A stretch of 64,000 bases of DNA from Lumbricus rubellus (GCA_945859605.1 OX243825.1:20713696-20777695), one strand, 5' to 3'. Positions 39,501 to 48,228 are shown, numbered from the stretch's first letter. Translations and numbers: made by a program. Notes: generated from the letters alone by a model not told the origin.

Positions 39501-40815
39501 GGAAAACTTGCGAAAACTTGAAGAATAAGTCGTTTTTCAGTGTCGCAAGGCTCAAGCTACCAGGATAACAATAAAACTAAAACTGCTACTGTAAAAGAGA
39601 AAGGTTTTGTATTTACCGTAAGCTCCCCAGCGGGGTCTGGGGCAGAGCCCCAGCGACCAGCGCATTTTTGGCTGTGTCGACCTCAAATGGAGCCATTTGA
39701 AGGCTCTTGTTTGCCAGCTATTTGTGAACGGAAAACTTGCGAAAACTTGAAGAATAAGTCGTTTTTCAGTGTCGCAAGGCTCAAGCTACCAGGATAACAA
39801 TAAAACTAAAACTGCTACTGTAAAAGAGAAAGGTTTTGTCTTTACCGTAAGCTCCCTATCGGGGTCTGGGGCGGAGCCCCAGCGACCAGCGCATTTTTGG
39901 CTGTGTCGACCTCAAATGGAGCCATTTTTAGGCAGTCATGGCCGGTCGTCCGTAACTACATGTACGCCGTCCATGTGGTAGTCTATTTAAATTAGCCGTA
40001 AGCATACAACGGCTTGATTTCATTTGGGGGGGCTTCAGCTTCGTTTGGGAGGGCTTAAGCCCCCCCAAGCCCAACGCTAGTTACGCCACTGGAGCCCTCT
40101 ATTCTGACCCAGTCTGCAGTGGTTACATTTGCTTACTCACTGCATCGCATCGGTGACTGAGCTGATGCGCTCATCTACCAGTGTCTCTTCAAGAGACTAC
40201 TCAGAGGTGTTCACGACTCAAGCAAACAAGGACAGTTTCGAATTGAATAATAAACATGCTTCACTAAGCAACACAGTAAGCAGTGTAGCTCTCAGACGCA
40301 TGATTTAGGCCTAAAGATCAACAGTACTGGGCACAAACCCACGGCCCAAAAACTATCAAGCACTTGTCTAGTTGCAACTTGCAAAACACAGGTTTAAAAA
40401 TTATACATAACAATGAAGAGACGAACGAATTAGGCATTATCCGATTGTCGTATACTGAGATATTTTCAAACATACAAGTATATGGAAAGGTCATTGACAT
40501 GTAGTCACGCGGTATAGATCTAGCAAGCCTCGCAACGGCCGCTAAGTACACGTGCACCCGACACAATGGTAAGCAATAGAAAAATGTTACCATCTTACCT
40601 AGACAGGCTCCCGTGATGAGGGCACAAGCAACCAGGGCTCCGGCACTTGCTCCAGAAACCCTTTCAGAGTAGAGGTGTGGCGCGTATTCTTTAAAACAAC
40701 TGGCAACGCCAACGTGGTAAATGCCGAGAAATCCACATCCAGCGAACGAAAGGCTGCCCAACTCTTCACCGCGCCGAATCGTCGTGTCCTGGCTAATATA
40801 CGCTTCCTTCGACAT
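23984..40815 (-). CDS. Patatin-like phospholipase, adipose triglyceride lipase homologue (7 exons, 592 aa)
   Basis: Exons in coding order: 40815-40599, 31222-30990, 29398-29333, 28480-28213, 27566-27321, 26612-26477 and 24596-23984. All have GT/AG junctions and matching phases, for 1779 nt in total. The start is the first in-frame ATG (A at -3). The protein has the patatin oxyanion motif G26-C-G-F-L-G, the nucleophile S57 in GASAG, and the partner D176 in DGA. The 119-residue spacing equals that of human PNPLA2 (S47/D166). Conserved PNPLA2 blocks follow: [29 protein letters not shown], and FPPSPEIL. The family hydrolyses triacylglycerol at lipid droplets, the first step of lipolysis. Exon 5 is acidic (EEEATAEEE) and the C-terminal 200 residues are poorly conserved, as in relatives. 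PNPLA2 versus PNPLA3-like orthology is not settled here. Intron 1 (9.4 kb) is full of transposons. Confidence 0.93.
24622..24688. mobile_element. Miniature inverted-repeat element, TTAACCC family
   Basis: TTAACCCTTTAATACTGG...CGGCATTAAAGGGTTA, inverted ends with a 67-bp total length. It lies in lipase intron 6, 26 bp upstream of exon 7. Confidence 0.7.
25364..25480. repeat. Tandem array of about 24-bp units, five copies
   Basis: Units contain CATTAACCCTTTAATGACC, itself near-palindromic and resembling the ends of the TTAACCC miniature elements. In lipase intron 6. Confidence 0.85.
26477..26612 (-). CDS. Lipase exon 6
   Basis: Acceptor CGCTTCTAG, donor GTAAGT, phase 1 in and 2 out. It encodes the [19 protein letters not shown] hydrophobic block (residues 344-389), which corresponds to the lipid-droplet-associated hydrophobic region of ATGL. 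Confidence 0.88.
27113..27309 (-). mobile_element. tRNA-derived SINE next to an exon
   Basis: On the minus strand a tRNA-like head carries an A-box-like GGTGGTGTAGTGGG and a B box GGTTCGAATCC (27243-27253). A body follows, then a tail matching the local LINE 3' end (CTTCTGAGTAG...TTGAAGGGGCGCTA). It lies in lipase intron 5, about 10 bp from the exon 5 donor. Related copies: 28949-29090, 31297-31460, 38028-38094 and 58273-58446. Confidence 0.82.
27321..27566 (-). CDS. Lipase exon 5 (acidic region)
   Basis: Acceptor TTAATTCATAG, donor GTAGCG, phase 1 in and out. Residues 262-344; rich in Glu/Asp, with a WSCCDECEE cysteine cluster. It has no obvious counterpart in vertebrate PNPLA2. Confidence 0.82.
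27608..27995. repeat. 26-bp minisatellite with a perfect palindrome per unit (about 14 copies)
   Basis: The unit is GTGAGGCAAGCGCTTGCC followed by TATAACAT or TGTAACAT. Its core GGCAAGCGCTTGCC is a perfect 14-bp palindrome in about half of the units. Others have a decayed right arm (TTGACAAT, TTGATTAT). In lipase intron 4. Repetition yields false open frames on the minus strand. Confidence 0.95.
28213..28480 (-). CDS. Lipase exon 4 (catalytic Asp)
   Basis: Acceptor ATTTTTCAG, donor GTTAGT, phase 0 in and 1 out. It starts [12 protein letters not shown], carrying catalytic D176, and includes the GESDICPDD and [15 protein letters not shown] blocks. Confidence 0.94.
28590..28880 (-). mobile_element. 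CR1-like LINE 3' fragment in lipase intron 3
   Basis: Minus-strand remnant [18 protein letters not shown], then a WAGSASE-type end and the common 3' tail with an (ATTC)n end at 28572-28591. A reversed SINE body follows at 28949-29090. Confidence 0.8.
28949..29090 (+). mobile_element. SINE body and tail, head missing
   Basis: Inverted relative of the 27113 and 31297 copies, from GCCACGTAGGGACC to the LINE-like tail GGGAGCGCCTCTGAGCAG...CTTGAAGGGACGCTAT. Confidence 0.75.
29333..29398 (-). CDS. Lipase exon 3
   Basis: A 66-nt exon in phase 0 on both sides, encoding [20 protein letters not shown] and the following GV. Acceptor GTGTTTCAG, donor GTAAGC. Confidence 0.93.
29688..29768. mobile_element. 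Miniature inverted-repeat element, TTAACCC family (decayed)
   Basis: TTAGCCCTTTACCGACCAAGG...TAGTCTGTAAAGGATCAA around the family core GGATAATTTCCCAT. In lipase intron 2. Confidence 0.5.
30335..30675 (+). mobile_element. LINE 3' remnant
   Basis: Matches, in opposite orientation, 33712-34060 and 21711-21965: shared TCTGATCGGCTTGACCTCTTTG and the terminal CTGGGAGCGCTTC...GAGAAGCGCTTTATA. Non-coding remnant in lipase intron 2. Confidence 0.65.
30828..30907. mobile_element. Miniature inverted-repeat element related to the TTAACCC family
   Basis: TTAACCCGTTTACCGTG and CACGGTAAAGGGGTTAA form 16-17 bp inverted ends. 80 bp, in lipase intron 2, close to exon 2. Confidence 0.65.
30990..31222 (-). CDS. 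Lipase exon 2
   Basis: Acceptor GCATTTCAG, donor GTGAGC, phase 1 in and 0 out. Residues 73-150, with [18 protein letters not shown] and [12 protein letters not shown], both strongly conserved in PNPLA2-type lipases. Confidence 0.94.
31297..31460 (-). mobile_element. tRNA-derived SINE copy, truncated at the head
   Basis: Same body as 27113-27309 (GTGCACTTGTTATAGCACACC, GCGGACACTGCATCGGAG, CGCTGAGCAATTTTGAGTG), ending in a partial B box GGATTCGACA. In lipase intron 1. Confidence 0.78.
32165..32325. repeat. Two-copy tandem duplication, 81 bp
   Basis: The segment AAACTGTAACAGGAGAAACT...ACACATGTAAAT is repeated immediately, with only a few substitutions. Confidence 0.9.
33712..34060 (-). mobile_element. 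LINE 3' remnant
   Basis: Shares its whole length with 30335-30675 in opposite orientation. Non-coding. Confidence 0.6.
35463..35790. mobile_element. hAT-like MITE, 328 bp
   Basis: Inverted ends CATGGGCGGAGACC and GGTCTCCACCCATG. Exact 8-bp target duplication ATTTTAAG at 35455-35462 and 35791-35798. The interior open frames are not a transposase. In lipase intron 1. Confidence 0.94.
36185..36472 (+). mobile_element. CR1-like LINE 3' end with (GAAT)n tail
   Basis: Remnant [19 protein letters not shown], then the shared tail GGATTGCCTCTGAGTAGT...TTGAAGGTGCGCTATAT and GAATGAATGAATGAAT. Confidence 0.8.
38028..38300. mobile_element. SINE tail (minus) beside a LINE tail (plus)
   Basis: 38028-38094 is the SINE/LINE tail on the minus strand (GTGCACTTGTTATAGCACCCC...GAGGCGCTCCCG). 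38150-38300 is a plus-strand LINE tail ([24 protein letters not shown] remnant, then CTTGAAGAGGTGCTGTAC). Confidence 0.65.
38515..38880. mobile_element. Two LINE 3' remnants
   Basis: 38515-38700 is a minus-strand remnant (TTGTAAAGCACCTG...TTCAGAAGCGCTCCCAG). 38790-38880 is a plus-strand tail (TTGGACTGGGAGCATCTC...GCGGCGCTATATAAA). Confidence 0.55.
39201..40091. mobile_element. hAT-like non-autonomous element, 891 bp, with internal tandem units
   Basis: Inverted ends CAGGGACGTAACTAG and CTAGTTACGCCACTG, followed inward by a G-run with CTTA. Exact 8-bp target duplication GAGCCCTC at 39193-39200 and 40092-40099. The interior carries 2.4 copies of a unit of about 229 bp starting GTAAGCTCCCC (about 39388, 39618 and 39847), very similar to each other. 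In lipase intron 1; no transposase. Confidence 0.94.
40599..40815 (-). CDS. Lipase exon 1 (nucleophile)
   Basis: From the ATG at 40813-40815 to donor GTAAGA, phase 1 out. It carries the [16 protein letters not shown] oxyanion block and GASAG with S57. The frame stays open upstream, but only through a TTG, so this ATG is preferred. Confidence 0.93.
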
Positions 40816-42597
40816 AGTATCCTGCCTTAAGTTAAAACGCTTGGATAGACGGGAATCTAATTTAGAATTCAACAACGAGGGTAGTCTCAATGTTTTGACG
40901 CACTTTCATAATCGTCGAAGTCCAAGAGTACTAAACGCTCATCTGTCAAATGCGACTAGTATAATAGATAGATCACAACTGTTGTTTACCTTTTCAACGC
41001 ATTGGGAGCGAATGTTTTAATCAAATATCGAACAAAATTCTTCGCAACCAGTCAAAAACGAGAGCAACTATCAATCAACAACAATAATTAGGACTATACG
41101 CTTTATCTATTCTGTGCTATTAGTCATTTGCTGAAGTCAATGACACAGCGGCATGAAGATAATCATTCCACAGAGAGTAAAGTTCCGTTTCAAAACAGCC
41201 TGTCTGTTACTGGCATCAATATAGTTATAATTATGTGCTGGCACTGTAGTATTTAAACAATTCCTACACTGGATTGAGTACCACGTGGGGGTGGGGTAGA
41301 CAAATCGCGTGTTGTAATACCGCGCGGACGCACATTCACCTAAGTTAAAGATTGTAAACAATTCCTAAGATAACAACGCCGATGGCGTGATGAACTCTCC
41401 ATTCCGATTGGTCCGAAATTGGGGCGGGCGGAACGGAGGCTGACCCTTGCAAGGCCGGAATCTGATTGGCTGGAATCGAGCACAAAATTGGAACAATTAG
41501 TTCTAGATATTCAAGGACACCATTGATTAAAGTGCGCCATTCATCCTATCACAATATTATAGCCTAATTTGTAAATTAGCCTAACCACATAATAGTATAG
41601 GCCTACTAGGCCTATATTATGTGGCCTAACCGCCTAAAAATAATTGACTCGATACGACGAAAACATTGTGGCTAAGGCGGATTTTATGAGCATTTCAATA
41701 AACGTAGTAGGCTAAACATGCCAGCTTACATTAGGCTAGGCATGCAGTTTTGTGTGGCAATGCTACCGTTAGGCCCTACTTTTAAATATTTGAATCACGC
41801 GTAGGCCTAATCATAGGCTATAGCCTAATAGTAAATAACATCACGGTATATTATAGCACTTCATGTACAACCATGATGAAAACAGTAGGCCTAACTAAAA
41901 GCCAATAGCATTTTGTCAAATTTTCTGGAATGTCAATCCTTGGGGGAACCCCTCCCCCATGCAGAGACCAGGACCGTGTTTAAGGTTCTTCGAGTGTCGG
42001 TGCAAGGGGTTACAGCAGGGGCAAAGTGTCTTTCGACAGTCTTACAAGATTGGTCATTTAAAATAAATCCGCTAGCCTACGTGGTTTGTCGGGTGTGGCG
42101 GGTCAGTAGGCAAGCACGGAACGTCGGTGAACTTAGTGAAATTAATGTTTTCTTACACTTACTGATTTTTAAAAAGGTTTAAGTAGCACTGAGACGCGCA
42201 ATTTAAGACAGTTGGCCAATGGCAACAAAACTCTCGGCTCAGGGGCATTCGGTGCACGGCACCGAATGGACCTATGTTAAACACGGCCCTGGCAGAGACG
42301 TCTACATGTAGATTAAACACTGTTTTCTGGGGCCACATGCGAGTCGTTATTCTTCTGTTTGCCATTTTGCATCGAACCACACGCTCTCGGATAAACAAAA
42401 TCATTGTCAAACTAGCCTATATGATCTCATGTGCCTAAACGCAATTCTCTTATTATAATAATTTTTGCTACAGTGCAGGCCTACCGTGCACTAAATCACG
42501 ATCGAGTGCTCGGTTTCACTTGATAAGTTGTGAGATGTGGACATTATGACAGTTATCAATAATTCTTGTCGTGATTTATTTAGGCCTATATGATCGA
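40816..42597. other. Upstream region of the lipase gene
   Basis: No further coding exon was recognised. A dense run of TAGGCCTA, TAGGCTA and TAGCCTA occurs at 41570-41890. Confidence 0.45.
41395..41480 (-). promoter_or_regulatory. Candidate lipase promoter
   Basis: On the minus strand two CCAAT boxes (AGCCAATCAG and GACCAATCGG) flank a GC-rich stretch with CCGCCCGCCCC, an Sp1-like site. It lies about 600 bp upstream of the lipase ATG. Paired CCAAT boxes around a GC box are typical of TATA-less animal promoters. A 5' untranslated segment would run to exon 1. Confidence 0.4.
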
Positions 42598-43042
42598 CAT
42601 GGGCGCTCGCACATGGAAAAGTGACACTTATTTTTCTAACTACCACTTTTGAGTTTTTAACAAATTTCTTCGCATTAAAAAACTAATGATAGGGCCTACC
42701 AAGGATACACACAGTGAAAGTCATAAATTTATGTTTAGAAATCTCTAAAGAACTAAATATAGGCTATATAAGGGCCTAGTGCCCTTCATGGACCTATAGG
42801 GCTACTTTTTAACTTCTACTTTTGGATTTAAAAAATTGCACTTAGGAAACTATTCATATTAAAAATAGGGCCTAATACACAAAATGAAACTGAGAAATTT
42901 GCATCAAGAAACCTCTTTGAAAAAACCCCGTGTTTTTAATTTCTAGCGCTGTATATTTTCATGCTTTTGTCAATGAAAAATTCAACCGTGACCATCGTAA
43001 AATTTTTGCCCCCTCCTGCAAAATTTTCTGCGGGCGCCCATG
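42598..43042. mobile_element. hAT-like MITE, 445 bp
   Basis: Inverted ends CATGGGCGCTCGCA and TGCGGGCGCCCATG. Exact 8-bp target duplication ATGATCGA at 42590-42597 and 43043-43050. A third ATGATCGA occurs at 43071. Non-coding. Confidence 0.93.
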
Positions 43043-43070
43043 ATGATCGAGGTTCTACTTTTCTTTCCAG

Positions 43071-43292
43071 ATGATCGAAGTCTCTCGCGATCCTTCGAAT
43101 AATTATCTCTTCATCATGGTCATCAGATATTCTTCCGCGGGTTACATTCGCACTTACAATGAAGGTATTCAGCCAGGCGGCATGTCTTTTGACACCTTCA
43201 ATTGTTTCTCTAACAATAAGACTATCCTGGACCTCTTGGAAGCGAGAGCTGGCCTGAGCCGCCTGATGGATCGTTTAGTGGGACTGGGATAG
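43071..43292 (+). CDS. Unassigned small ORF or terminal exon (73 aa)
   Basis: The frame is preceded at once by a good splice acceptor (TTTTCTTTCCAG), so it may be a last exon rather than a gene of its own. The sequence is balanced (RYSSAGYIRTYNEG, LLEARAGLSRLMDRL), with no signal peptide or recognised motif. It follows a MITE by 28 bp. I do not recognise it, and chance cannot be excluded. Confidence 0.28.
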   Translation: MIEVSRDPSNNYLFIMVIRYSSAGYIRTYNEGIQPGGMSFDTFNCFSNNKTILDLLEARAGLSRLMDRLVGLG

Positions 43293-43446
43293 CTAGCTAC
43301 CTTGAAAAAGACCAACCCGTTCCGACGAGTTTTCTCGACGAGTATTAGGCCTATAAAGCAGCAGTTGCTTTGGAGAAAAAGGCAGCTAGACAATTTATTT
43401 ATGATTGGGCGGATAGCAAAGACGCAATTAAAGGTCAAATGCCGCT

Positions 43447-43840
43447 GTCACGAAATAAAGTCCCCCCGATACAAAGTCTCCCCCCAAACAGAGTCTCCCT
43501 CTGGCTGAAAATCTGTTTTGGAAGACATTTCTGGTGTAAAAGTATATGTTTGTTCGTGTTAAATAACGTGCTGCTATCGTGTTAGCAACGTAAACTTATA
43601 ACGGTTTGGCAGGCTATGCTTATCTATTAATTTTATGCGGCTGTAGCCAATTTCACGATCAATGGGGAGACTTTGTTTCGTGGGCGGAGGAAATATTCTC
43701 CCCCCCCCCGGAGACTTTATTTCAGAATATAGTCTCCAGGGGGCAAATTTATTCTAGAACAGATCCTCCGGGGGAGAATCTATTTCGAAATAAAGTCTCC
43801 GGGTGGAGACTTTTAGGGGGAGACTCTGTCACGCGACACC
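43447..43840. repeat. Cluster of inverted GGAGACTTTATTTCG-type motifs
   Basis: Variants of GAAATAAAGTCTCC and its complement occur at least six times in both orientations, alternating with runs of C or G. It resembles a decayed palindromic or foldback element. No target duplication was found. Confidence 0.55.
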
Positions 43841-44091
43841 GGCCGGTACGCGATAATATTTATGGCGGCAGATTATGAAAGTCTGCTTTAATTGTACTGA
43901 TTGGGATTCTTCAAATAGATCGATAGCAGTGAATCATCACTATCGGCATCTTGTCGAACGTCACGATAAATTTTTCCACACACCCTCTGCTGCTCTGGAT
44001 AAGTATTATGCCATGAAGCTGAAGGAGAAAGACACGTGGGGTAATTTTTTTCACAACGGTGGGCGTCGGTGGCGAGGATATAATATAGGCT

Positions 44092-44740
44092 GTGACTAGC
44101 GGACCGCCAGGCGGCCCTCAAATTTCAAATACTAGCGGACCGCCAGTGGCGGCCGTCCAATACGGAATACTAGCAAGCCGCCAGGCGGTCGCCTAATGCT
44201 GAATACTAGCGGACCGCCAGTGGCGGCCGTCCAATAACGAATACTAGCAAGCCGCCAGCATAAGATTAAATAGAAGTTAGATTAACGATGATAAATTTAA
44301 TTAACAGATTAACAGAACATAGAAGCTGGATGAAATATTTGATATGCCTATGTACAGTGCATAAAAACAGAATTAAATACTTACTCTGTTTCTCGTTTCC
44401 CTTCTCCGGCATAGTTATAGTAAGCGGGTCCCTATGTAAAAAAATATTTTTTTTAATAAAATTTTTTTACAAAAATATTTGGGTCGCGGCCGTAAAAATG
44501 GGTCGGTCGCGTTACCGGAAACAACAATTTTTTTTTACGCCTTACTCATTTCATACTCTTTTTTGCAATTTTCTAAGTCATTAAAACAAGAAAACTTTTT
44601 TCCGACATAAAACAAACTATCGGCAACTGCCGCCATTGTAACAATATTCAAAAATCAAGACTCGTCATGTGACAGGTCACACGTGACTGGCGGTCCGCTA
44701 GTAATTGAAATTGGACGGCCGCCTGGCGGTCCGTTAGTCA
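44092..44740. repeat. Foldback-like element built of CGGACCGCCAG repeats
   Basis: Left side 44096-44262: four to five units of ACTAGC(G/A)(G/A)(A/G)CCGCCAG with GGCGGCCGTCCAAT. Right side 44685-44738: the same in inverse (CTGGCGGTCCGCTAGTAATTG, CCGCCTGGCGGTCCG). The core is AT-rich. Similar ATATAATATAGGCT sequence flanks both sides (44078 and 44746), possibly a long target duplication. Confidence 0.6.
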
Positions 44741-44830
44741 CTTCGTATAATATATAGGCTATGACAAACCGACGGAAAACCCGTTCGGAGACGGAGAACC
44801 TGCGGAAGCTGGGTTTGAATCATGGTTTGA

Positions 44831-45082
44831 ATGCCCGAAAAAGAAAAGGGAATCCGCCGGATATATGCAGTGGCGTCAAAGAGGAATGCTCCTCAACTGC
44901 TCGTCACCTTGCTCTGCATGGTCATTGGAATCTTCGTCGTCCATCTGCAACCGTGGTTGGAGAACATTGGTGAGCTAGACGAACTGAGATCAAACGAGGC
45001 TGCGTTGCCGAAGGTCCAGAGGTATTTTCCGAGAGAGAAAGAGAGGTTCCTCGGCCTGTCTCATAAACCCCACCCTGAGTAG
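44831..45082 (+). CDS. Putative small single-pass membrane protein (83 aa)
   Basis: An ATG-initiated frame with a basic N-terminus (MPEKEKGIRRIY), one hydrophobic span at about residues 22-40 (LLVTLLCMVIGIFVVHL) and a charged, conserved-looking C-terminus (KVQRYFPREKERFLGLSHKP). This layout resembles mitochondrial inner-membrane micropeptides such as complex assembly factors, but I cannot match a family. It has no introns and ends at TAG 45080-45082. It could be a retrocopy or a genuine small gene. Confidence 0.35.
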   Translation: MPEKEKGIRRIYAVASKRNAPQLLVTLLCMVIGIFVVHLQPWLENIGELDELRSNEAALPKVQRYFPREKERFLGLSHKPHPE

Positions 45083-46061
45083 GCCTAGGCCTACTGAGTA
45101 GGGATAATATTTGCCTAGCTCGAGTACAATATTATTATATATAAAAAATAAAATAACGAGAACCATTATAAACCAATTAAAAGAAATTCTACAAAGAACA
45201 ATCCTGCACTTATTATTGCACATACTTGGATGGTTTACCACGAATTTCATAATATTATATTTTAAAGATTCGAGGCCATTTGTAATTTCCTCAACTCTCA
45301 GTAAATTTATGTTCAGTTAAATTACGTGAATGATTGCACTCTCAGTTAAGTATTTACTATTCATGACACTCACGGCTCTGTGTGTCTAATATTAATTAAT
45401 TATAATGTAGATGTAGTGTGGCATACATACGTCACGTGCAGTAACACTTGACATACATTCATATTCATACATTGATACATGCATGCATAAATAGCCTACA
45501 TGCATTGCTATTTTTATCTTGACAATGACAAGGTACATCCCTGAAACTAAAGTGCTTTAATAATGATAAATTGATAATGATAATAATGATAATAATAATA
45601 ATAATAATAATAATAGTATCCTACTATTTGAGCTCTATAATAGCCTATACGCTGAGAATTTCTGGCTTTGCTTCTTTCAACCATTTGTGGCCTACGTACA
45701 TTATTTTGTTACAAATTTATAGTGACAGGCCTAAACATAAATATGTTTACATGCAGTATATAATTATGAGCTTAGTAAGTGAGCCTAATCACATATGTTG
45801 TGAAAGAAAAAAATGACGATGCTGTTACATGAAGCGACGTTAAAAATCATTGCTAATCAAGGGAAAATGGACACAAAGTACATAAACTCAAAGAAGAAAT
45901 TCATATTTCTGAAAATTTTCGCGTAGGCCTACCCCTTACCGGCGGCTGGCGTACCCCTAGGGGTACGCGTACCACGGTTTGAGAACCTCTGCACTAGTGA
46001 CATGTACCAACATACCCATCTTTGAAATGCATGCATATAATAAATTATATATGTGTATATA
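45083..46061. other. No gene; (ATAATA)n tract and one transposon end
   Basis: (AAT/GAT)n at 45565-45615. 45945-45997 holds GTACCCCTAGGGGTAC and GGTTTGAGAACCTCTG, which resembles the right end of a hAT element, but no left end was found. Confidence 0.45.
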
Positions 46062-47290
46062 CCAGGTGGCCCATAAAAAACGTTCCCAAACTTTGTTAAC
46101 CTGGCAAAGATCTACTTTTAGAGATATCAAATATTAATTTACACAAAAATGTTAAGCAATCATTTCTGTGCACACATGTCACATTTCAAGAGAGTGCGTT
46201 TATTATATCACACTCTGCGGCAAGGTTATAACGTCGTACCTGTTAAAATATTTTGCACAAGCCTACGTCATTAAAAACGTTCCCAAACTTTGTTAACCTG
46301 GCAGGCTGGCAATTAAACAATTTTGAAGATAAACTAAATCGCGGTACATCAAACTATTCATAATTCATATTTGTACAACAAAGCCAAGTTTTAGCCCAAA
46401 ATACTCAACCGTTTGAAAGAAATTGTTGTTAGACCTGTATGACACATGGCCAAAATTTTGCACAGTTGTTTAATGATGATGTTTTACCGTTTTACGCGAA
46501 CAAATGTTTGATTGATCCTCCGCCTTCTCTTGTAACGACCCTTAAACGCTGTTTCCACTGTCCTGTTGACTTCTGTATTTGTGTGTCGTCTAATAGAGGT
46601 CATTTTACTTCAATTACCCGCTTAAGTTCGTCAGTAGGCCTATTTAGAAACGGTTTTCTGCGATCAGCATACACACGCTCCTTTAGGGCGTTCCATAGTA
46701 TAGGCCTACATAGCAGCCCATAGGATTTAGATCGGGAGAGTTTGGAGGCCAGGCATCACTGTGGATAAAATCAGGGATGTTTGCTTGAAGAAATTGCTGA
46801 GCCAATCTGCAACGATGTGAAGAAGCACTGTCTTGTTGAAAGATAACATTGTCATCAGGATTGAGTCTACGACATTCGGGAATGACCTTATCGCGTAACA
46901 AGCCGACGTAATAGGCCTACTCTCCATTGACTTTTGTTTTCCGAGGATCAATGAAGATGATGTCTGTTTTACCGCGCATCAAAACTCCAGCAGATGCCAT
47001 TAATTTTTTTTAGAGAAACGACTAATCTCATGATAACGTCTTACTGGCGCAATTGAAGACTTTCGTTCACGGCGAAATAAATGACGTAGTTTTGTGCAAA
47101 ATATTTTAACAGGTACGACGTTATAACCTTGCCGCAGAGTGTGATATAATAAACGTACTCTCTTGAAATGTGACGTGTGTGCACAGAAATGATTGCTTAA
47201 CATTTTGGTGTAAATTAATATTTGATATCTCTAAAATTAGATCTTTGCCATGTTAACAAAGTTTGGGAACGTTTTTTATGGGCCACCCGG
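46062..47290 (-). mobile_element. Mariner/Tc1-like transposon with about 200-bp inverted repeats, dead
   Basis: Ends CCAGGTGGCCCATAAAAAACG and its inverse, flanked by TA (46060-46061 and 47291-47292). Inverted repeats span about 46062-46262 and 47090-47290. On the minus strand the core encodes mariner-family transposase blocks: FIDPRKTKVNG, IFQQDSASSH and WPPNSPDLNPMG (see the pseudogene entry). The length is typical of a full mariner element. Confidence 0.9.
46560..46990 (-). pseudogene. Broken mariner-family transposase
   Basis: The catalytic half is recognisable: RGKTDIIFIDPRKTKVNGE, then a TAG stop, then LLRDKVIPECRRLNPDDNV, FQQDSASSH (catalytic D) and WPPNSPDLNP. The frame is then lost and WNALKERV-like and DELKRVIEV blocks continue in another frame. 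Each of the three breaks or insertions coincides with TAGGCCTA: 46912-46919 (stop), 46701-46708 (frameshift) and 46635-46642 (two extra codons). The gene is not functional. Confidence 0.85.
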
Positions 47291-47292
47291 TA

Positions 47293-47489
47293 TATATTTG
47301 TGTACATGCATGCTTCATTGCATGCATACTTGCATACATAGAATCTACATACCTACTTAAATACTTGTATCAAACATACTTGAGCTTGCTCAAAATGACA
47401 CCTGAATGACTAATCAGTATTTTTACCATGTTATTTCGCCTCACCCTGTAACCATGTTGTTGCTTGTCAACCTGATTTACATTAAATTG

Positions 47490-47532
<43 letters not shown>

Positions 47533-48228
47533 GCACATTGTGTTTAATTACATGTACAACATACAAGTGTTTACTCTGTATTCTCCCACTAAGGTAGTGT
47601 ACTGGGTCATGGGACAGGCTTTCTGTTTTTTTAGGTCAAAAATGACTTTTTCATATGGAGTTTGTGTGATTCACATTATATGTTTGATTCGTCACAATAG
47701 GCATATACCAGTATATATATATATATATATATGTATGTATTCATTTTTAAAAAACCATAATATATATTTGCAATACTGTGCAATGTATATATGTGTATAA
47801 TATGTATATGTATATATAATATATTATATGCAAATACTGTGCAGACAATGCAAATACAATACTTATACATGCAGCTGAAGGAACACTTAGTAATCTTGTG
47901 TGGAACTTCAGAATCATTTGTGCATGGCATTGTGTGCCTGCATGATATAAGGCCTTTTAGAGAGAGTTTGCCTGGATGACAACGTCGGCCAATGTGTGCA
48001 GCTGTCATTCCCCCTTATTGTGTGCCTGCACAGGCAGACAGACGTCTGCACAGCGAGGGCAGGACTAAAGAGATAGATATGTTCCATTCATCTTGGGTTC
48101 TTCTGCGTTCTTTGAAAGTGCCAGCGCCACAGCGCGCCGTCTCAGTTCGGCGGAGCAGCATCATCTTCGCAGGCAGCAGGAATCGAGTCGCGCCTCCCTG
48201 TTGAGCACCGTTTTAATCTGCTTTCAAC
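47293..48228. other. Upstream region of the metalloprotease gene
   Basis: (TA)n tracts at 47490-47531 and 47713-47735 and a TATA-rich stretch to 47830. The last 150 bp (GC-richer, 48110-48228) are probably 5' untranslated sequence. Confidence 0.4.

Noticed and set aside
40816..40890. N-terminal extension of the lipase
   Set aside because: The frame is open, but it starts with TTG, not ATG. The ATG at 40815 gives the expected patatin start.
43875..44099. 74-aa frame with CFNC and HHYRH
   Set aside because: Cysteines and histidines do not match a known finger spacing and the frame runs into the foldback element.
45945..45997. Complete hAT element
   Set aside because: Only a right-end-like sequence (GGTTTGAGAACCTCTG) is visible; no left end or target duplication.
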